DNA of 64,000 nucleotides from an uncultured Bacteroidales bacterium (GTDB lineage: Bacteria > Bacteroidota > Bacteroidia > Bacteroidales > Paludibacteraceae), in the NCBI GenBank assembly GCA_944321895.1, contig CALUNA010000014.1:22311-86310 (forward strand), given 5' to 3'. Below, in pieces: positions 35,294-46,700 of the stretch. The position numbers were made by a program, and so were the translations under genes. The notes under the pieces were generated by a model. The model did no database searches, had not been told where the DNA came from, and worked only from the letters and a program-made list of their open reading frames with translations. Numbering within the stretch: the stretch's first letter is position 1; the number at the start of each line of letters is the position of its first letter.

Positions 35294-36136
35294 ATGCGGA
35301 AAATAATAATATTATTATTGACAGGAGGAATGTTGTGTTTCGCTCCGGTCGTTTCGGCTGAGAATTTCTGGAGAAACCTCAGTTTCAATACCTTTGGCGT
35401 GCAAATCGGCACGGATGTCGGTGGTGCCTTGCCTACCAAGTTGGAGTTTATCCCGAAAGTGTTCCGCCCATATCCGAAAATGTACATGTCCATAGGTGCC
35501 AGGACTTCCATCTCGCTGGCTCCCGGTTGGGATTTGGGACTGGAAGCCAACTACAAGACGGTGGAAATGTCGGCTGATGCCTTGGTGGAAAACCAGTTGG
35601 CCTTTGCCCCGAACGTAGATGTGGAGACAGGACTGGTTCAGGGCTATCTGAAGCAGTATTTTTCCGGTCAGGCAACCATGAACATGTCGTTCACCATGCT
35701 GGAAATTCCCGTGTATGCAAAATATATATTCCCGAATGCCAAAGACAAGATACTGTTTGGCGGCTATGGGGCATGGGTTATGCGCGCAACATTTGTGACG
35801 GATCCGCAGGTGGGTTATACGGGTTCTGCTCCTGACAAGGTCGATGTCGTTATCCAGGCTCCTTCCGATGTTACCCGCATGGATTTTTCCCGTTTTACGT
35901 CCAACTGGGATGCCGGCATCATGTTCGGCTATGAGCGCGAAGTGTATCAGCGTATCAACATAGGCTTGCGCGTGTATGCCGGTTTCAAGGATATTTTCCA
36001 GCGTGACATTTTCCCGAATGATGATTCCGTGGACAAGATTCTGGAATACAATATGACACACATGCGTGGTTCCTTGACTATCAGTTACGATTTGTTCCGC
36101 ACGCATTCATGGTGGAGAGACAGGAAGAATCCCTGA
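35294..36136 (+). CDS. PorT-like outer-membrane beta-barrel protein
   Basis: 280-residue outer-membrane protein with a signal peptide (MRKIIILLLTGGMLCFAPVVSA). The mature part alternates short amphipathic strands with tight turns (YMSIGARTSISLAPGWDLGL, TMLEIPVYAKYIFPN, NIGLRVYAGFKDIFQRDIF) as in the outer-membrane beta-barrel/PorT family of 8-10 strands. The C-terminus is basic (HSWWRDRKNP) rather than ending on Phe. It starts 4 bp after the PCMD gene, so co-translation is likely, and may form a surface complex with that lipoprotein. No specific function is assignable. Confidence 0.75.
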   Translation: MRKIIILLLTGGMLCFAPVVSAENFWRNLSFNTFGVQIGTDVGGALPTKLEFIPKVFRPYPKMYMSIGARTSISLAPGWDLGLEANYKTVEMSADALVENQLAFAPNVDVETGLVQGYLKQYFSGQATMNMSFTMLEIPVYAKYIFPNAKDKILFGGYGAWVMRATFVTDPQVGYTGSAPDKVDVVIQAPSDVTRMDFSRFTSNWDAGIMFGYEREVYQRINIGLRVYAGFKDIFQRDIFPNDDSVDKILEYNMTHMRGSLTISYDLFRTHSWWRDRKNP

Positions 36137-36182
36137 TTTTACGGAAATGATATTTCTGAATTTGTAACCGAAACGATTATAT

Positions 36183-36512
36183 ATGAAAAATGTATTTGTG
36201 GTATTGCTGGTTGTTTTTGGCATTACATCGTTCAATGTAGCTGCTGCCAAAAGAAACAACCGTGAAACAGTCGTGTTCAGCGTCCCGATGGATTGCCAGG
36301 GCTGTGTGGACAAAATAGAACACAACATTGCTTTTGAGAAAGGCGTTACGGCGCTGGACATCGATTTTGAGCGGCAACAGGTTTCCGTGACCTATAACGT
36401 GACAAAAACAACCCCGGAGCTGCTGTCTGAAGCTTTTAGGAAAATAGGGAAAGATTGCCGGATTATCAGTAGCACCGTTACGGATGAGACGGAGAAACCG
36501 GAAGGGGAGTGA
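36183..36512 (+). CDS. Exported heavy-metal-associated (HMA) domain protein
   Basis: 109-residue protein with a signal peptide (MKNVFVVLLVVFGITSFNVAAA) and one HMA/CopZ-like ferredoxin-fold domain (residues ~28-97). The metal site is MDCQGC with Cys38 and Cys41, preceded by the typical strand ETVVFSVP and followed by a helix and VTALDIDFERQQVSVTY. The acidic C-terminal tail ends EGE. HMA domains bind Cu(I) or other soft metals; here the protein is periplasmic or surface-located instead of cytoplasmic. It ends a cluster of five co-directional genes with gaps of 4-116 bp, and would fit a role as metal carrier or scavenger. Confidence 0.88.
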   Translation: MKNVFVVLLVVFGITSFNVAAAKRNNRETVVFSVPMDCQGCVDKIEHNIAFEKGVTALDIDFERQQVSVTYNVTKTTPELLSEAFRKIGKDCRIISSTVTDETEKPEGE

Positions 36513-36598
36513 TGCCTTCTGGAAACCTGAATCGGTATTCAATAAAAAACGGTAACTTTTTTCTGAAGGGAAACAAGGCAAAATCAATCCTTTTTTTG

Positions 36599-36606
36599 TA
36601 CCTTTG
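36599..36606 (+). promoter_or_regulatory. lysS promoter -7 box
   Basis: TACCTTTG matches TAnnTTTG. It lies 24 bases before ATG 36631 and makes the upstream in-frame start at 36604 untenable. No clear -33 box. Confidence 0.55.
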
Positions 36607-36630
36607 CCGTTTTCAATAAAACTATTGCAA

Positions 36631-38166
36631 ATGGAACTGAATGAACAAGAAGCGATTCGCAGAAACAGTCTGGTGCAGTTGCGTTCTATGGGCATAGAAC
36701 CTTATCCTGCAGCAGAATACAAGGTAACACATTATTCAACGGATATCAAGGCGGATTTCAAGGATGAAGACACCGGGACACCGGCAGTGATTGCTGGCCG
36801 TCTGATGAGCCGCCGCATCATGGGCAAGGCCTCTTTCATAGAAATACAGGATTCCAAGGGCCGCATTCAGGTCTATGTCAGCCGCGATGACATAAACACG
36901 CCGGAACAGCCGGAAATGTACAATGTCGTTTTCAAGAAACTGCTCGATATAGGTGATTTTATTGGGATAAAAGGTTTCATATTCCGTACCCAGATGGGAG
37001 AAATAAGTATCCATGCGCAGGAATTGACCGTCTTGAGCAAATCCTTGCGTCCGCTCCCGATTGTGAAATACAAGGATGGCGTCGCATATGATGCGTTTGA
37101 CGATCCCGAACAACGTTATCGCCAGCGTTATGTCGATCTGGTAGTGAATGATGGCGTAAAAGAGACATTCCGCAAACGCACCCGGATATACCAGTCAATG
37201 CGTGAATATTTCAACTCATATGGCTACATGGAGGTGGAAACACCTATTCTTCAGTCGATTCCGGGAGGTGCGGCCGCCCGCCCGTTCATCACACATCATA
37301 ATGCGTTGGACATCCCGCTTTATTTGCGCATTGCAGATGAACTTTACTTGAAACGTCTTATCGTAGGCGGATTCGAGGGTGTGTATGAATTTTCCAAGAA
37401 TTTCCGCAACGAGGGAATGGACCGTACGCACAATCCGGAGTTTACCTGCATGGAAATTTATGTTTCCTACAAGGATTACAACTGGATGATGGATTTTACC
37501 GAAAGGATGCTTGAAAAAATAAGTCTGGATGTAAACGGTACCACCCGGGTTCAGGTAGGCGAAAACCTGATAGACTTCAAGGCGCCTTACAAACGCGTGA
37601 CCATGATTGATTCCATACGTGAATTTACGGGAATAGACATTTCAGGGATGGATGAAGCCCAGTTGCGCGATGTCTGCAAACAGTTGCATATCGAGGTTGA
37701 CGAGACCATGGGCAAGGGCAAGCTCATTGATGAGATTTTTGGCGAGAAGTGTGAGGGCAATTACATTCAGCCGACCTTTATAATCGATTATCCTGTGGAA
37801 ATGAGCCCGCTGACCAAGAAACACCGTTCAAATCCGGCTCTGACCGAGCGTTTTGAATTAATGGTCAACGGAAAAGAGCTGGCAAATGCCTATTCGGAAC
37901 TGAACGACCCGATAGACCAGCTGGAACGTTTCCAGGAACAGTTGCGCTTGAGCGAAAAAGGAGATGATGAGGCCATGTTCATTGACATGGACTTTGTGCG
38001 TGCCCTGGAATATGGTATGCCGCCGACATCGGGCATGGGCATCGGAATGGACAGGCTGGTTATGTTGCTTACAGGACAGCAGACGATTCAGGAAGTGCTC
38101 TTTTTCCCGCAAATGAAGCCTGAAAAAAGCAACAGGAAGGAAGATGCACCAGAAGAAAATAATTAA
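36631..38166 (+). CDS. lysS: Lysyl-tRNA synthetase, class II
   Basis: 511-residue class II lysyl-tRNA synthetase. Start at [11 protein letters not shown]; the nine-residue-longer form begins inside the promoter. The N-terminal OB-fold anticodon-binding domain covers ~50-150 ([20 protein letters not shown]). Class II motif 1 is [19 protein letters not shown], motif 2 is [20 protein letters not shown] with the conserved Arg, and motif 3 is [19 protein letters not shown] near residue 475. The enzyme is cytoplasmic and charges tRNA-Lys. It is the first gene of a lysS-gpsA-pgi run on the + strand (gaps 17 and 103 bp). Confidence 0.97.
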   Translation: MELNEQEAIRRNSLVQLRSMGIEPYPAAEYKVTHYSTDIKADFKDEDTGTPAVIAGRLMSRRIMGKASFIEIQDSKGRIQVYVSRDDINTPEQPEMYNVVFKKLLDIGDFIGIKGFIFRTQMGEISIHAQELTVLSKSLRPLPIVKYKDGVAYDAFDDPEQRYRQRYVDLVVNDGVKETFRKRTRIYQSMREYFNSYGYMEVETPILQSIPGGAAARPFITHHNALDIPLYLRIADELYLKRLIVGGFEGVYEFSKNFRNEGMDRTHNPEFTCMEIYVSYKDYNWMMDFTERMLEKISLDVNGTTRVQVGENLIDFKAPYKRVTMIDSIREFTGIDISGMDEAQLRDVCKQLHIEVDETMGKGKLIDEIFGEKCEGNYIQPTFIIDYPVEMSPLTKKHRSNPALTERFELMVNGKELANAYSELNDPIDQLERFQEQLRLSEKGDDEAMFIDMDFVRALEYGMPPTSGMGIGMDRLVMLLTGQQTIQEVLFFPQMKPEKSNRKEDAPEENN

Positions 38167-38183
38167 CCTAATCTCGTACGGAC

Positions 38184-39182
38184 ATGTATTGTACTGATAA
38201 GCGAATCGCGGTTCTGGGCGGAGGCAGCTGGGCTACGGCCATAGCGAAAATCGTTCTGACGAATGTGGAATCCATCAACTGGTATATGCGTCGTCAGGAT
38301 CAGATTGATGAGTTTATCCGGCTGAGCAAAAATCCATCTTATTTGACGGCAACAAAATTCGACACCAGCAAAATCACTTTTACAAGCGATATCAACGAGC
38401 TGGTGAAAACATCCGATATTCTTATTTTTGCCATCCCATCTCCATTCCTGAAACAGCATATCAAAAAGTTGCGGCGTAAAATCAACAAAAAAATCATTGT
38501 TTCGGCCATTAAGGGCATGGTGCCGGATGAAAACATGATTGTTTCCGACTATTTCCATGTTGTCCATGGCGTTCCCATGGAAAATATTGCCGTGCTGGCC
38601 GGTCCGTGCCATGCGGAAGAGGTGGCCTTGGAACGCCTTTCATACCTGACCATTGGCTGTCAGGACCGGGAAAAATCGCGTGAAATTGCACAGTGCATGA
38701 CAACGCCGTTTGTGCGCACCAACATAAGCGATGACATACATGGACTGGAATACTCATCAGTCATGAAAAATATCTATTCGGTTGCGGCCGGCATTTGCCA
38801 TGGACTGAAATATGGAGACAATTTCCAGGCCGTGCTGATTTCCAACGCCATTCAGGAAATCAACCGGTTTTCATATGCCACCAATCATGGACATCGGGAT
38901 ATCAACGAATCGGCCTATCTGGGCGATTTGCTGGTAACCGCATATTCCAAATTCAGCCGTAACCGTTTGTTCGGCAGCATGATAGGCAAGGGCTATTCGG
39001 TAAAAACCGCCCAAATGGAAATGGAAATGATTGCCGAGGGTTATTATGCAACCAAATGTATTTATGAATTAAACGAGAAATTCCAGGTCAGCATGCCAAT
39101 TGTGGATGCCGTATATAATATTCTGTATAATCGTTGCTCACCGACATTGGAAATCCGCAAATTGACGGAAAAACTGGCTTGA
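38184..39182 (+). CDS. gpsA: NAD(P)H-dependent glycerol-3-phosphate dehydrogenase
   Basis: 332-residue GpsA, which reduces dihydroxyacetone phosphate to sn-glycerol-3-phosphate for phospholipid synthesis. The NAD(P)-binding Rossmann start is IAVLGGGSWATAIAK (residues 8-22). Further marks: IFAIPSPFLKQHI, AIKGMVPDEN, VLAGPCHAEEV, and the C-terminal catalytic region with Lys in SSVMKNIYSVAAGICHGLKYG, plus RNRLFGSMIGKGYS. Length and order are standard for Bacteroidota. It begins 17 bp after lysS and probably shares its transcript. Confidence 0.97.
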   Translation: MYCTDKRIAVLGGGSWATAIAKIVLTNVESINWYMRRQDQIDEFIRLSKNPSYLTATKFDTSKITFTSDINELVKTSDILIFAIPSPFLKQHIKKLRRKINKKIIVSAIKGMVPDENMIVSDYFHVVHGVPMENIAVLAGPCHAEEVALERLSYLTIGCQDREKSREIAQCMTTPFVRTNISDDIHGLEYSSVMKNIYSVAAGICHGLKYGDNFQAVLISNAIQEINRFSYATNHGHRDINESAYLGDLLVTAYSKFSRNRLFGSMIGKGYSVKTAQMEMEMIAEGYYATKCIYELNEKFQVSMPIVDAVYNILYNRCSPTLEIRKLTEKLA

Positions 39183-39285
39183 TGAAATCTTGGACAACAA
39201 TTGACAACATAAAATACTAATAACTCAATCCCGGAACCTTTCTGCCGGTGGAATCATGTAATTCTTAAAAAGTGAAAGACATAAC

Positions 39286-40620
39286 ATGGATATTAGATTG
39301 ACAATTGACAAAACGTATGGCTTCGTTTCAAAAGAAGCGGTGGCCGGTTATGAGGCAGAAGTTGCCAAATGCCAGGAAATGTTACACCAGGGAACCGGAA
39401 AAGGAAATGATTTTCTGGGTTGGCTGAACTTGCCTGCAGAAATAACGGATGAGCATCTGGCCGACATAGAAACAACTGCAAAATTGTTGCGTGACAATTG
39501 TGAAGTGATAGTTGTTATCGGCATCGGGGGTAGCTACCTGGGTGCAAAGGCAGTGAACGATGCCTTGTCCAGTTCGTTTGCATGGCTGGAGCAGCACAAG
39601 CCTGTTATTGTGTATGCCGGACAAAATATTGGTGAAGACTATCTGTTTGAACTGCAGCAACTGTTGAAGAACAGGAAATTCGGCATAATCTCCATATCCA
39701 AATCGGGAACAACGACCGAGCCGGCTCTGGCATTCCGTCTGCTGAAGACTCAATTGGAAGAGCAGCAGGGAAAAGCGGCAGCGAAAGATTTGATTGTTTG
39801 TATTACGGATAAAGCCCGCGGTGCCTTGCGTACATTGGCGACCCAGGAAGGATATAAAACGTTTGTGATAGAGGACAATATCGGTGGCCGTTTTTCTGTA
39901 TTGTCACCGGTGGGTCTGCTGCCGATAGCCTGTGCCGGTTTTGATGTACGCCAACTGGTGGCCGGCGCATTGCGCATGCAGAAAGTGTGCGGTCAGGAAA
40001 CAGCATTTGAACAAAATCCTGCAGCCCAATATGCGGCAGTCCGCAATGAGTTGTATCGTTCCGGCAAGAAGATAGAAATCCTTGTGAACTTCCACCCGAA
40101 ATTGCATTATGTTTCCGAGTGGTGGAAACAGTTGTATGGCGAGAGTGAAGGCAAGGAACATAAGGGTATATTCCCCGCTTCTGTTGATTTTACAACGGAT
40201 CTGCATTCCATGGGACAATGGATTCAGGAAGGTGAACGTATCATATTTGAGACGGTTATCAGTGTAGCCGAACCCAACCATACGGTTATGTTCCCGCACA
40301 ATGATGCCAATTTGGATGGACTTAACTTCCTGGCAGGCAAGCGTGTTGATGAAGTGAATAAGATGGCGGAGCTGGGTACCATGTTGGCACATGTGGATGG
40401 TGGCGTTCCTAATCTTCGGATAGAATTGCCAAAACTGAATGAGTATTATTTGGGACAGTTGATTTACTTCTTTGAAAAAGCCTGTGGTATCAGCGGTTAT
40501 TTGCTCGGAGTGAACCCGTTTGACCAGCCTGGAGTTGAGGCTTATAAGAAAAATATGTTTGCTTTGCTGGAAAAACCTGGTTATGAAGAAGCCACCAAGG
40601 CTATCAAATCGCGTTTGTAG
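39286..40620 (+). CDS. pgi: Glucose-6-phosphate isomerase
   Basis: 444-residue phosphoglucose isomerase, linking glucose-6-phosphate and fructose-6-phosphate in glycolysis. Seen: sugar-binding [39 protein letters not shown] (phosphate-binding Ser/Thr loop), [14 protein letters not shown], the active-site [12 protein letters not shown], and a C-terminal [20 protein letters not shown] ending [15 protein letters not shown] with the conserved Lys. Its length is that of the short bacterial (Bacteroidota/Firmicutes) type. The intergenic gap of 103 bp to gpsA holds no recognised promoter. A strong terminator follows the stop. Confidence 0.97.
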   Translation: MDIRLTIDKTYGFVSKEAVAGYEAEVAKCQEMLHQGTGKGNDFLGWLNLPAEITDEHLADIETTAKLLRDNCEVIVVIGIGGSYLGAKAVNDALSSSFAWLEQHKPVIVYAGQNIGEDYLFELQQLLKNRKFGIISISKSGTTTEPALAFRLLKTQLEEQQGKAAAKDLIVCITDKARGALRTLATQEGYKTFVIEDNIGGRFSVLSPVGLLPIACAGFDVRQLVAGALRMQKVCGQETAFEQNPAAQYAAVRNELYRSGKKIEILVNFHPKLHYVSEWWKQLYGESEGKEHKGIFPASVDFTTDLHSMGQWIQEGERIIFETVISVAEPNHTVMFPHNDANLDGLNFLAGKRVDEVNKMAELGTMLAHVDGGVPNLRIELPKLNEYYLGQLIYFFEKACGISGYLLGVNPFDQPGVEAYKKNMFALLEKPGYEEATKAIKSRL

Positions 40621-40641
40621 GAAACGTCTGTAAGGTTTATG

Positions 40642-40684
40642 AATCTCCTAAGGAACTGTCAATTGTTTTTTAGGAGATTTTTTT
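40642..40684 (+). terminator. Intrinsic terminator after pgi
   Basis: 10-bp stem AATCTCCTAA / TTAGGAGATT with an 18-base loop followed directly by a T-run. It closes the lysS-gpsA-pgi transcript; the next promoter's -33 box overlaps its T-run. Confidence 0.85.
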
Positions 40685-40712
40685 GTTGTTTTAAATAATA
40701 GTTGTACTTTTG
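40682..40712 (+). promoter_or_regulatory. Promoter of the giant GLUG-repeat gene
   Basis: TTTG (40682-40685), 19-bp spacer, TACTTTTG (40705-40712). It is a full match, with transcription expected near 40718 and a ~70-base leader. Confidence 0.65.
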
Positions 40713-40785
40713 CGCCGTATTATTATAGGAGAGTTGTGTCTTGTATTTTGGGTAATCTATTTTCTTTCTCTCTAATTGCGTGATT

Positions 40786-43700
40786 ATGAAAAAGATATTT
40801 TTAGTTGGTTGCTTAAGTTTGCTTAGTGTGTTTTTTGCTTCCTCCCAATCCTTGGGCTCGCAGTCAAACCCTTTGACGATAGATAATCTGGAAGATTTTA
40901 AGGAATTTCGAAATGCTGTAAATGATAATGGTGCATACAAGGGTGTACCTATGCAGCAGGGTAGTTATTCTGGTGGTGCCGGTTTGTATTTTGTGTTGAC
41001 CGCTGATATTGATATGGGTGGTGTGCAAAATGCAGATGGCAGTTGGGGTGGTGCCACTTGGACTCCTATCGGTACAGAAGAATATCCATTCCGTGGTAAC
41101 TTCAATGGCAAAGGGCATAAGATAAGTAATCTGTTTATCAATAATCCGGGTAGTGACTATCAGGGATTGTTTGGGTATGTACAGTATAGTAATGGTGGAT
41201 CTATATCTTTGGATAGTATAGTTGTGGAAAGTGGATCCATCACGGGACAACAATATGTAGGTGGTATTGTTGGATATATATGGGGATCTTCGAGCCGGCC
41301 GTGTTTTATGACTGGTTGTATAAATAAGGCTTCTATCAAGGGAATAAACTATGTCGGAGGTATTGGAGGATATGGATATGTATATGTAAATGCAACCAAT
41401 TGTTTGAATGCCGCCACTTTGACGGGTACGAGTTATTTGGGAGGTGTGTTTGGGAGAGCTTATAGCAATGTTACGATAACTTCATGTTTTAGCGTGGGGT
41501 ATATATATGCTACTAGTGAATTTATTGGTGGATTAGCAGGAGATATAAGAAGTAGTAAAATATCGGGTAGTGTTAATGCGAGTAATATAGTTGTTAATAA
41601 TGAGTCTGCTTCAAAAATAGGTGGTTTAGGTGGATATGTGGCAACTAATACGGAGATAAAGGAATCTATTAATATTGGTGCGGTAGTTTGTCCGCAAATC
41701 GCTCTAGTTGGTGCTTTATCCGGTAGTTTGGAGGCGGGTAGTAAGCTGCAGTCTTGTTATTATGATAAGCAGTTGCTTTCACAATTGGGTCAAGGTAATG
41801 GCAAGGGTAGCTCAGATGTCATAGGTCAGGCAGAAGGCCGTTTAACTACGGCGTTGTTAGGATTGAACACTTTTGTGGATGTGGATAACTGGAGTTTGAC
41901 TGATGGCTTATATCCTATTCCCAAAGGCTTGGAGCAAAATATGGAAGCGATTGTTGCTGCCACTCCGGCTCTTCTTCATGAATCAGATCATGCAAATTCC
42001 ATATCCAGGGCTTTTTCTGTAGGTGTTGACAATAATGTACAGTGGTCGAGCAAGGCTGGTAAACTGGATATTGGTGCGGCAGGAGATGTAAGTCTTCTGG
42101 AATTAGGTGCGGATACTTTGGTGGCAGGCTATGATGGCAAGGCGGTTAAGGAGGTTATCGTGAACATAGCTGTGCTGGCGGAACCAGGTTCTGAACTTAA
42201 TCCGCTGTTGATAAGTACGGAAGAGGAACTGATAGCATTTCGTAATGCCATAAATAATCCAGCACAATACCAGTATAAGAACACGACTCTTGTTGATGGT
42301 GGTGCAGGATTGCATTTTATGATTGCAAATTACATTACTTTGACCCAGCCTTGGACTCCTGTTGGAACGAGTACAAATCCTTTCAAGGGTAATCTGGATG
42401 GAGGCAATTATATTATAGATAATCCCGTTGTGAATAATCCAACCCAGGACAATCAAGGTTTCTTTGGCGTTGTTGATGGGGCTACTATTCAGAATCTGCG
42501 TTTGCGCGATGCTGTCGTATCGGGAAAAAATAATGTCGGCGGTTTTGCCGGGCAGGTAAAAAATACGACTATCAGTAATTGTTATGTGCGTGCAAATGTG
42601 CATGGGACAGAGAATGTTGGTGGTATGATAGGCCGGGCGGAGACTTCCAGTCTGGAGCAGTTCTTGATTACGGGGCGTCATTCGGGAACAACATCGGTTG
42701 GTGGAATCTGCGGTTATGCATCGGATACGAGGATTCAGAAGTCCTTGGCGTCGGGTTGTGTGACAGGCACTACTGCGGTGGGTGGTATTGTTGGAAAAGC
42801 AGCAAATGGTGCGGAAATCCGTTATACGACATCTTATACATTTGTTGCAGGAACAAACTCTGCCGGCGGAATTTGTGGAGATGGTGGTAACGCCATATTG
42901 ACTGAATGTGTCAGTGGCAGTTCAACTACGACTAATGGCATAAGTGGAACAACCGGTGTGACGGTGTCAAAATGTTATTTTGACAGTAAATTGTGCAGTG
43001 GTAGTACAGGAGATGTAAACGGACGTATAACCCAGGATTTATTGGGTACAGCATTGGCCGCTGATTTGTCTGCGGAGAATTTTGTGTTCCAGTCGGGCTT
43101 ATATCCTATTCCTGCCGGTTTGGAAAATACACAGTTTGCTACAGCGGCAGCTTCGCCGGTACTGATAACGGCTGCAAGTGATAATGCGGCCAGCATTTCC
43201 GAGCCGTTTGATGTGTGCGTTGACAATTCGGTTTCCTGGCAAAGTGCTACCGGCAAAGTGGATATTGGTAGCGATGGTACGACGGCTTTGTTGCAATCCG
43301 GTATTGATACATTGTTTACAATATCGGGTGGAGAAAAATACAAATTAATTGTGATTAATATTGGAGCCGGTTTTGCTACTCCAGGGTCAGAAAACAATCC
43401 TTTGTTTATTGCATCAAAAGATGAACTGTTGCAGTTCAGGGATGCAGTTAACAACGGGGGTACTTATAAAAATGTTGCTGGAACAGATGGGTTCTCAGGA
43501 AAATATATAGCACTTAAAGCCAATGATATAGATTTGAGCGATGCAATCTGGTTTCCAATCGGGACTAATACCGCTCCATTTAAAGGAACTTTCAATGGTA
43601 ATAACTTTGAAATAAATGGTCTTGTGACTGATGAATCTTCCAATAACCAGGGTTTCTTTGGTTACCTGGATGGCGCGACTGTAGAAAGTTTGCATATCGG

Positions 43701-46700
43701 AAGCGGCACCGTGAAGGGAGCTGAAAATGTTGCGGCCATTTGTGCCAATGCCAACAACTCGACTATTATAAGGTATTGCACGAATAATGCATCTGTTTCT
43801 GGAAATAAAACAGTTGCGGGTATTTGTGCATTGAACAACGCAACAGTATCGAATTGTATCAATACGGGTTTTATCAAACCTGTCTCTTCTACGGTTGAGA
43901 ATGTCGGTGGTATTGTCGGGCAGAATAATGGAACGGTTCAATATTGTATGAATGCTGGTCTTATAGGAGCATCGCAAGGTGGTGGAATTGCTGGTACAAA
44001 TGCTAATGGCGCGAGCATAGCTTCATGTTTGAATGTTGTTCCTGTAACAGCTCCTGCTGCAGCTATCGTGTATGTTAATAGTGGCACGATTCAGGAGTGT
44101 TATTATGATTCACAAATGTGTGCTCAGCAAGGAACATCAACCGGTGATAATAATACAACCCCAAGACAGACAATACAATTAGTTGGCACGAATGTTTTTG
44201 ACGATACGAATTGGACCAGACGTTCTGGTTTATATCCTGTGCCAATGGGTACAGAAACAAGTAACGCAGCAAGTGCAGCAGCCGCGGCTGTATTTTTAAG
44301 CAATAATGAAACAGTTTCCGGTATAGAAACCATTTTCAGTGCTGCAGTAGAGAACTCTGTGATTTGGAAAGGGGTAAGTGGATCGGTTGATGCCGGTGTG
44401 GATGGCAATTTCTCTTTATTAAAAACAGGAAAGGATACTATTCAAGCTACGATTAATGATAAAGTTTATAAGCAAGTTGCCATTGAGGTGACTGCTGTGC
44501 CAGAATTAGGTAGTGAGGAAAATCCGCTATTGATAAGCAGCTTGGCTGAATTTAGAAATTTTGCAACAGCCATTAATTCCAAAACAACCTATAAAACTGT
44601 AGATTTCTCTGATGGAGGAGTTGGAAAATATATTTTGTTGACTGCTGATATGGAAGTGGGACCCTGGACGGCAATCGGATCCAAGTCAAGTCCGTTTAAA
44701 GGCAATTTTGATGGTGCATTCCATAAACTGACAAATATCAATGTAAATGCAACAACCCAGAACCAGGGTTTGTTTGGTTATATAAATGATGGAGCTGTGT
44801 TGGAAAATATATCACTGAACAGCGGAACTGTGGTTGGAATTGACAATGTCGGCGGTATTTTGGGCTATGCCAAAAACGCGGTTGTCCGTAATTGCACAAA
44901 TGGTGCAAATGTGCAGGGCTCCCTTGTGAACATAGGCGGTATAGCTGGCTATATGTATAAAACCGAGTTGGTTTCATGTGCAAACTCAGGTGACATAACA
45001 GCTCCTTCAGCTTATAGTGTCGGTGGTGTGGTTGGTTATATGGAGGAAAACTCTACGGTTGAGTATTGTATGAATGCGGGGAATTTGTGGGGAATGGAAT
45101 CTGTTGGTGGTTTGGTCGGCTCTGTTGCCAATGGTTCAAATCTGAATAAGTCTATTAATGTAGGAACTGTTCAAGGAACATCTTCTGTTGGAGCCGTGTA
45201 TGGTTTCTTGGGAGCATCAAATTATTCTGATTGCTATGCTGACAATCAAATGTGTATGGTTCCGGCGGCAGATGGTGTGTTTAAGCCAACAATAGATTTG
45301 TTGAATACCCAACCTTTCAATGATGCCGTAAACTGGGAGCAGGCTGCTGATTTGTATCCTCGTCCTAAACCAGTGGCAAATACGGATGTGGCTGCCGTTG
45401 CTGCCATGCCAATCCGTTTCCAAAGTACTGAGAATGTGGACAGCGTGGTTACGCAGGTGCAGTTTACGAGTGATTTGGATGTTGCTTGGGAGAATACGGT
45501 TGCCGTTCCGAACTTTATATTTGACAAAGCCTCTAATGTGGGCATGACAGACTGTGGTGCGGCAATCAATACGGCAACAATGACTGCAACCAGGAATGAT
45601 GCTGTCAGAACTGTGAATCTGCGCATTTTGAAGGCATCGTCGGATACCGTGTTCTATACGGATACGGTTTGCCAGCGGATTACTCCGAATACGTACAGCC
45701 GTTATGGCTTTACGCAAAATGTCAGGGATTTGCCGGTCGGTGTTAATGTATTCTCTCGGATTGGAGGTGCCAACGTTGTTGGTTGTGATAGCGTGTATGC
45801 TTTGAAATTGACCGTATGGCCGATTGATACGGTGTATTACACGGCTTCTATCCGTGAAAGTTCGGTTTATACAAAAGATGGTTATACCTATAAGGGGTCG
45901 GACCTGCAACTTGGCGACAATGCTGTCTTTTATGAAGAAAAAGAAAATACAGCCCGGTTGACTAAGGACAAGGTTACGGCATTCCATATCCGCGTGCTGA
46001 ATGATTCCTTGGTAACGCGTTGCGACAATGAATTCCCTTATGATTTCGCCTATACCTACAATGGTACTGCTAAGAAGCAGAATATTACCTTGGAAGCAGC
46101 CCAACTGCCGATTGACTTGTTGTGCAGGAACACCACATCTTATAAGGATCCGGCATTTGGAGTTCCAACGGCTGTTGCCGTTTATGACAGCATCCTGACA
46201 GTCGTACACCAAATAAATCCGGCTTATGAACCAGCCAGCATTCTGTACGATACGATTTGCAGCAATGAAACATATCATTGGAGAGGCAGGGAGTTTAACA
46301 AAACGGGTATTTATACGGATACGTTGCAGACGGTCGGATGTGGTTGTGACAGTGTTCTTGTGTTGGATCTGACAGTCCACCCATCATACTATGTGAAAGA
46401 TTATAAGGATATTAAACGTCGTGATATGCCATTAACTTATCGTGATCCGAACGGAGTCAATGAGCCTATCAAGTTTGGTATCGATACAACACGGTCAGGT
46501 GTACATTTGATTCCATGGCAAACAGCTTTGGGTTGTGACAGTATTGTAGAATTGCATTTGACAATAGCTGAGAATGTTTATGATACCTTGGAATCTGTTG
46601 TTGCGTGTGGTAGTTATACTTGGTACGGGCAGACTTATTATCAAAGCGGAACTGTGACCCACCGTGTCCAAGAAGCCACTCCTGAAGGTTGTGACAGTAT

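Noticed and set aside
35294..36136. Barrel protein as evidence for a T9SS core gene (porT)
   Set aside because: PorT-like barrel folds are very common in Bacteroidota; position next to PCMD and HMA genes does not support a secretion role.
40694..40724. AATAATA / TATTATT arms around the -7 box of the giant-protein promoter
   Set aside because: Only seven A+T bases; expected by chance in this A+T-rich spacer.
45217..46380. 387-residue open frame on the minus strand
   Set aside because: Shadow of the repeat region of the giant protein.
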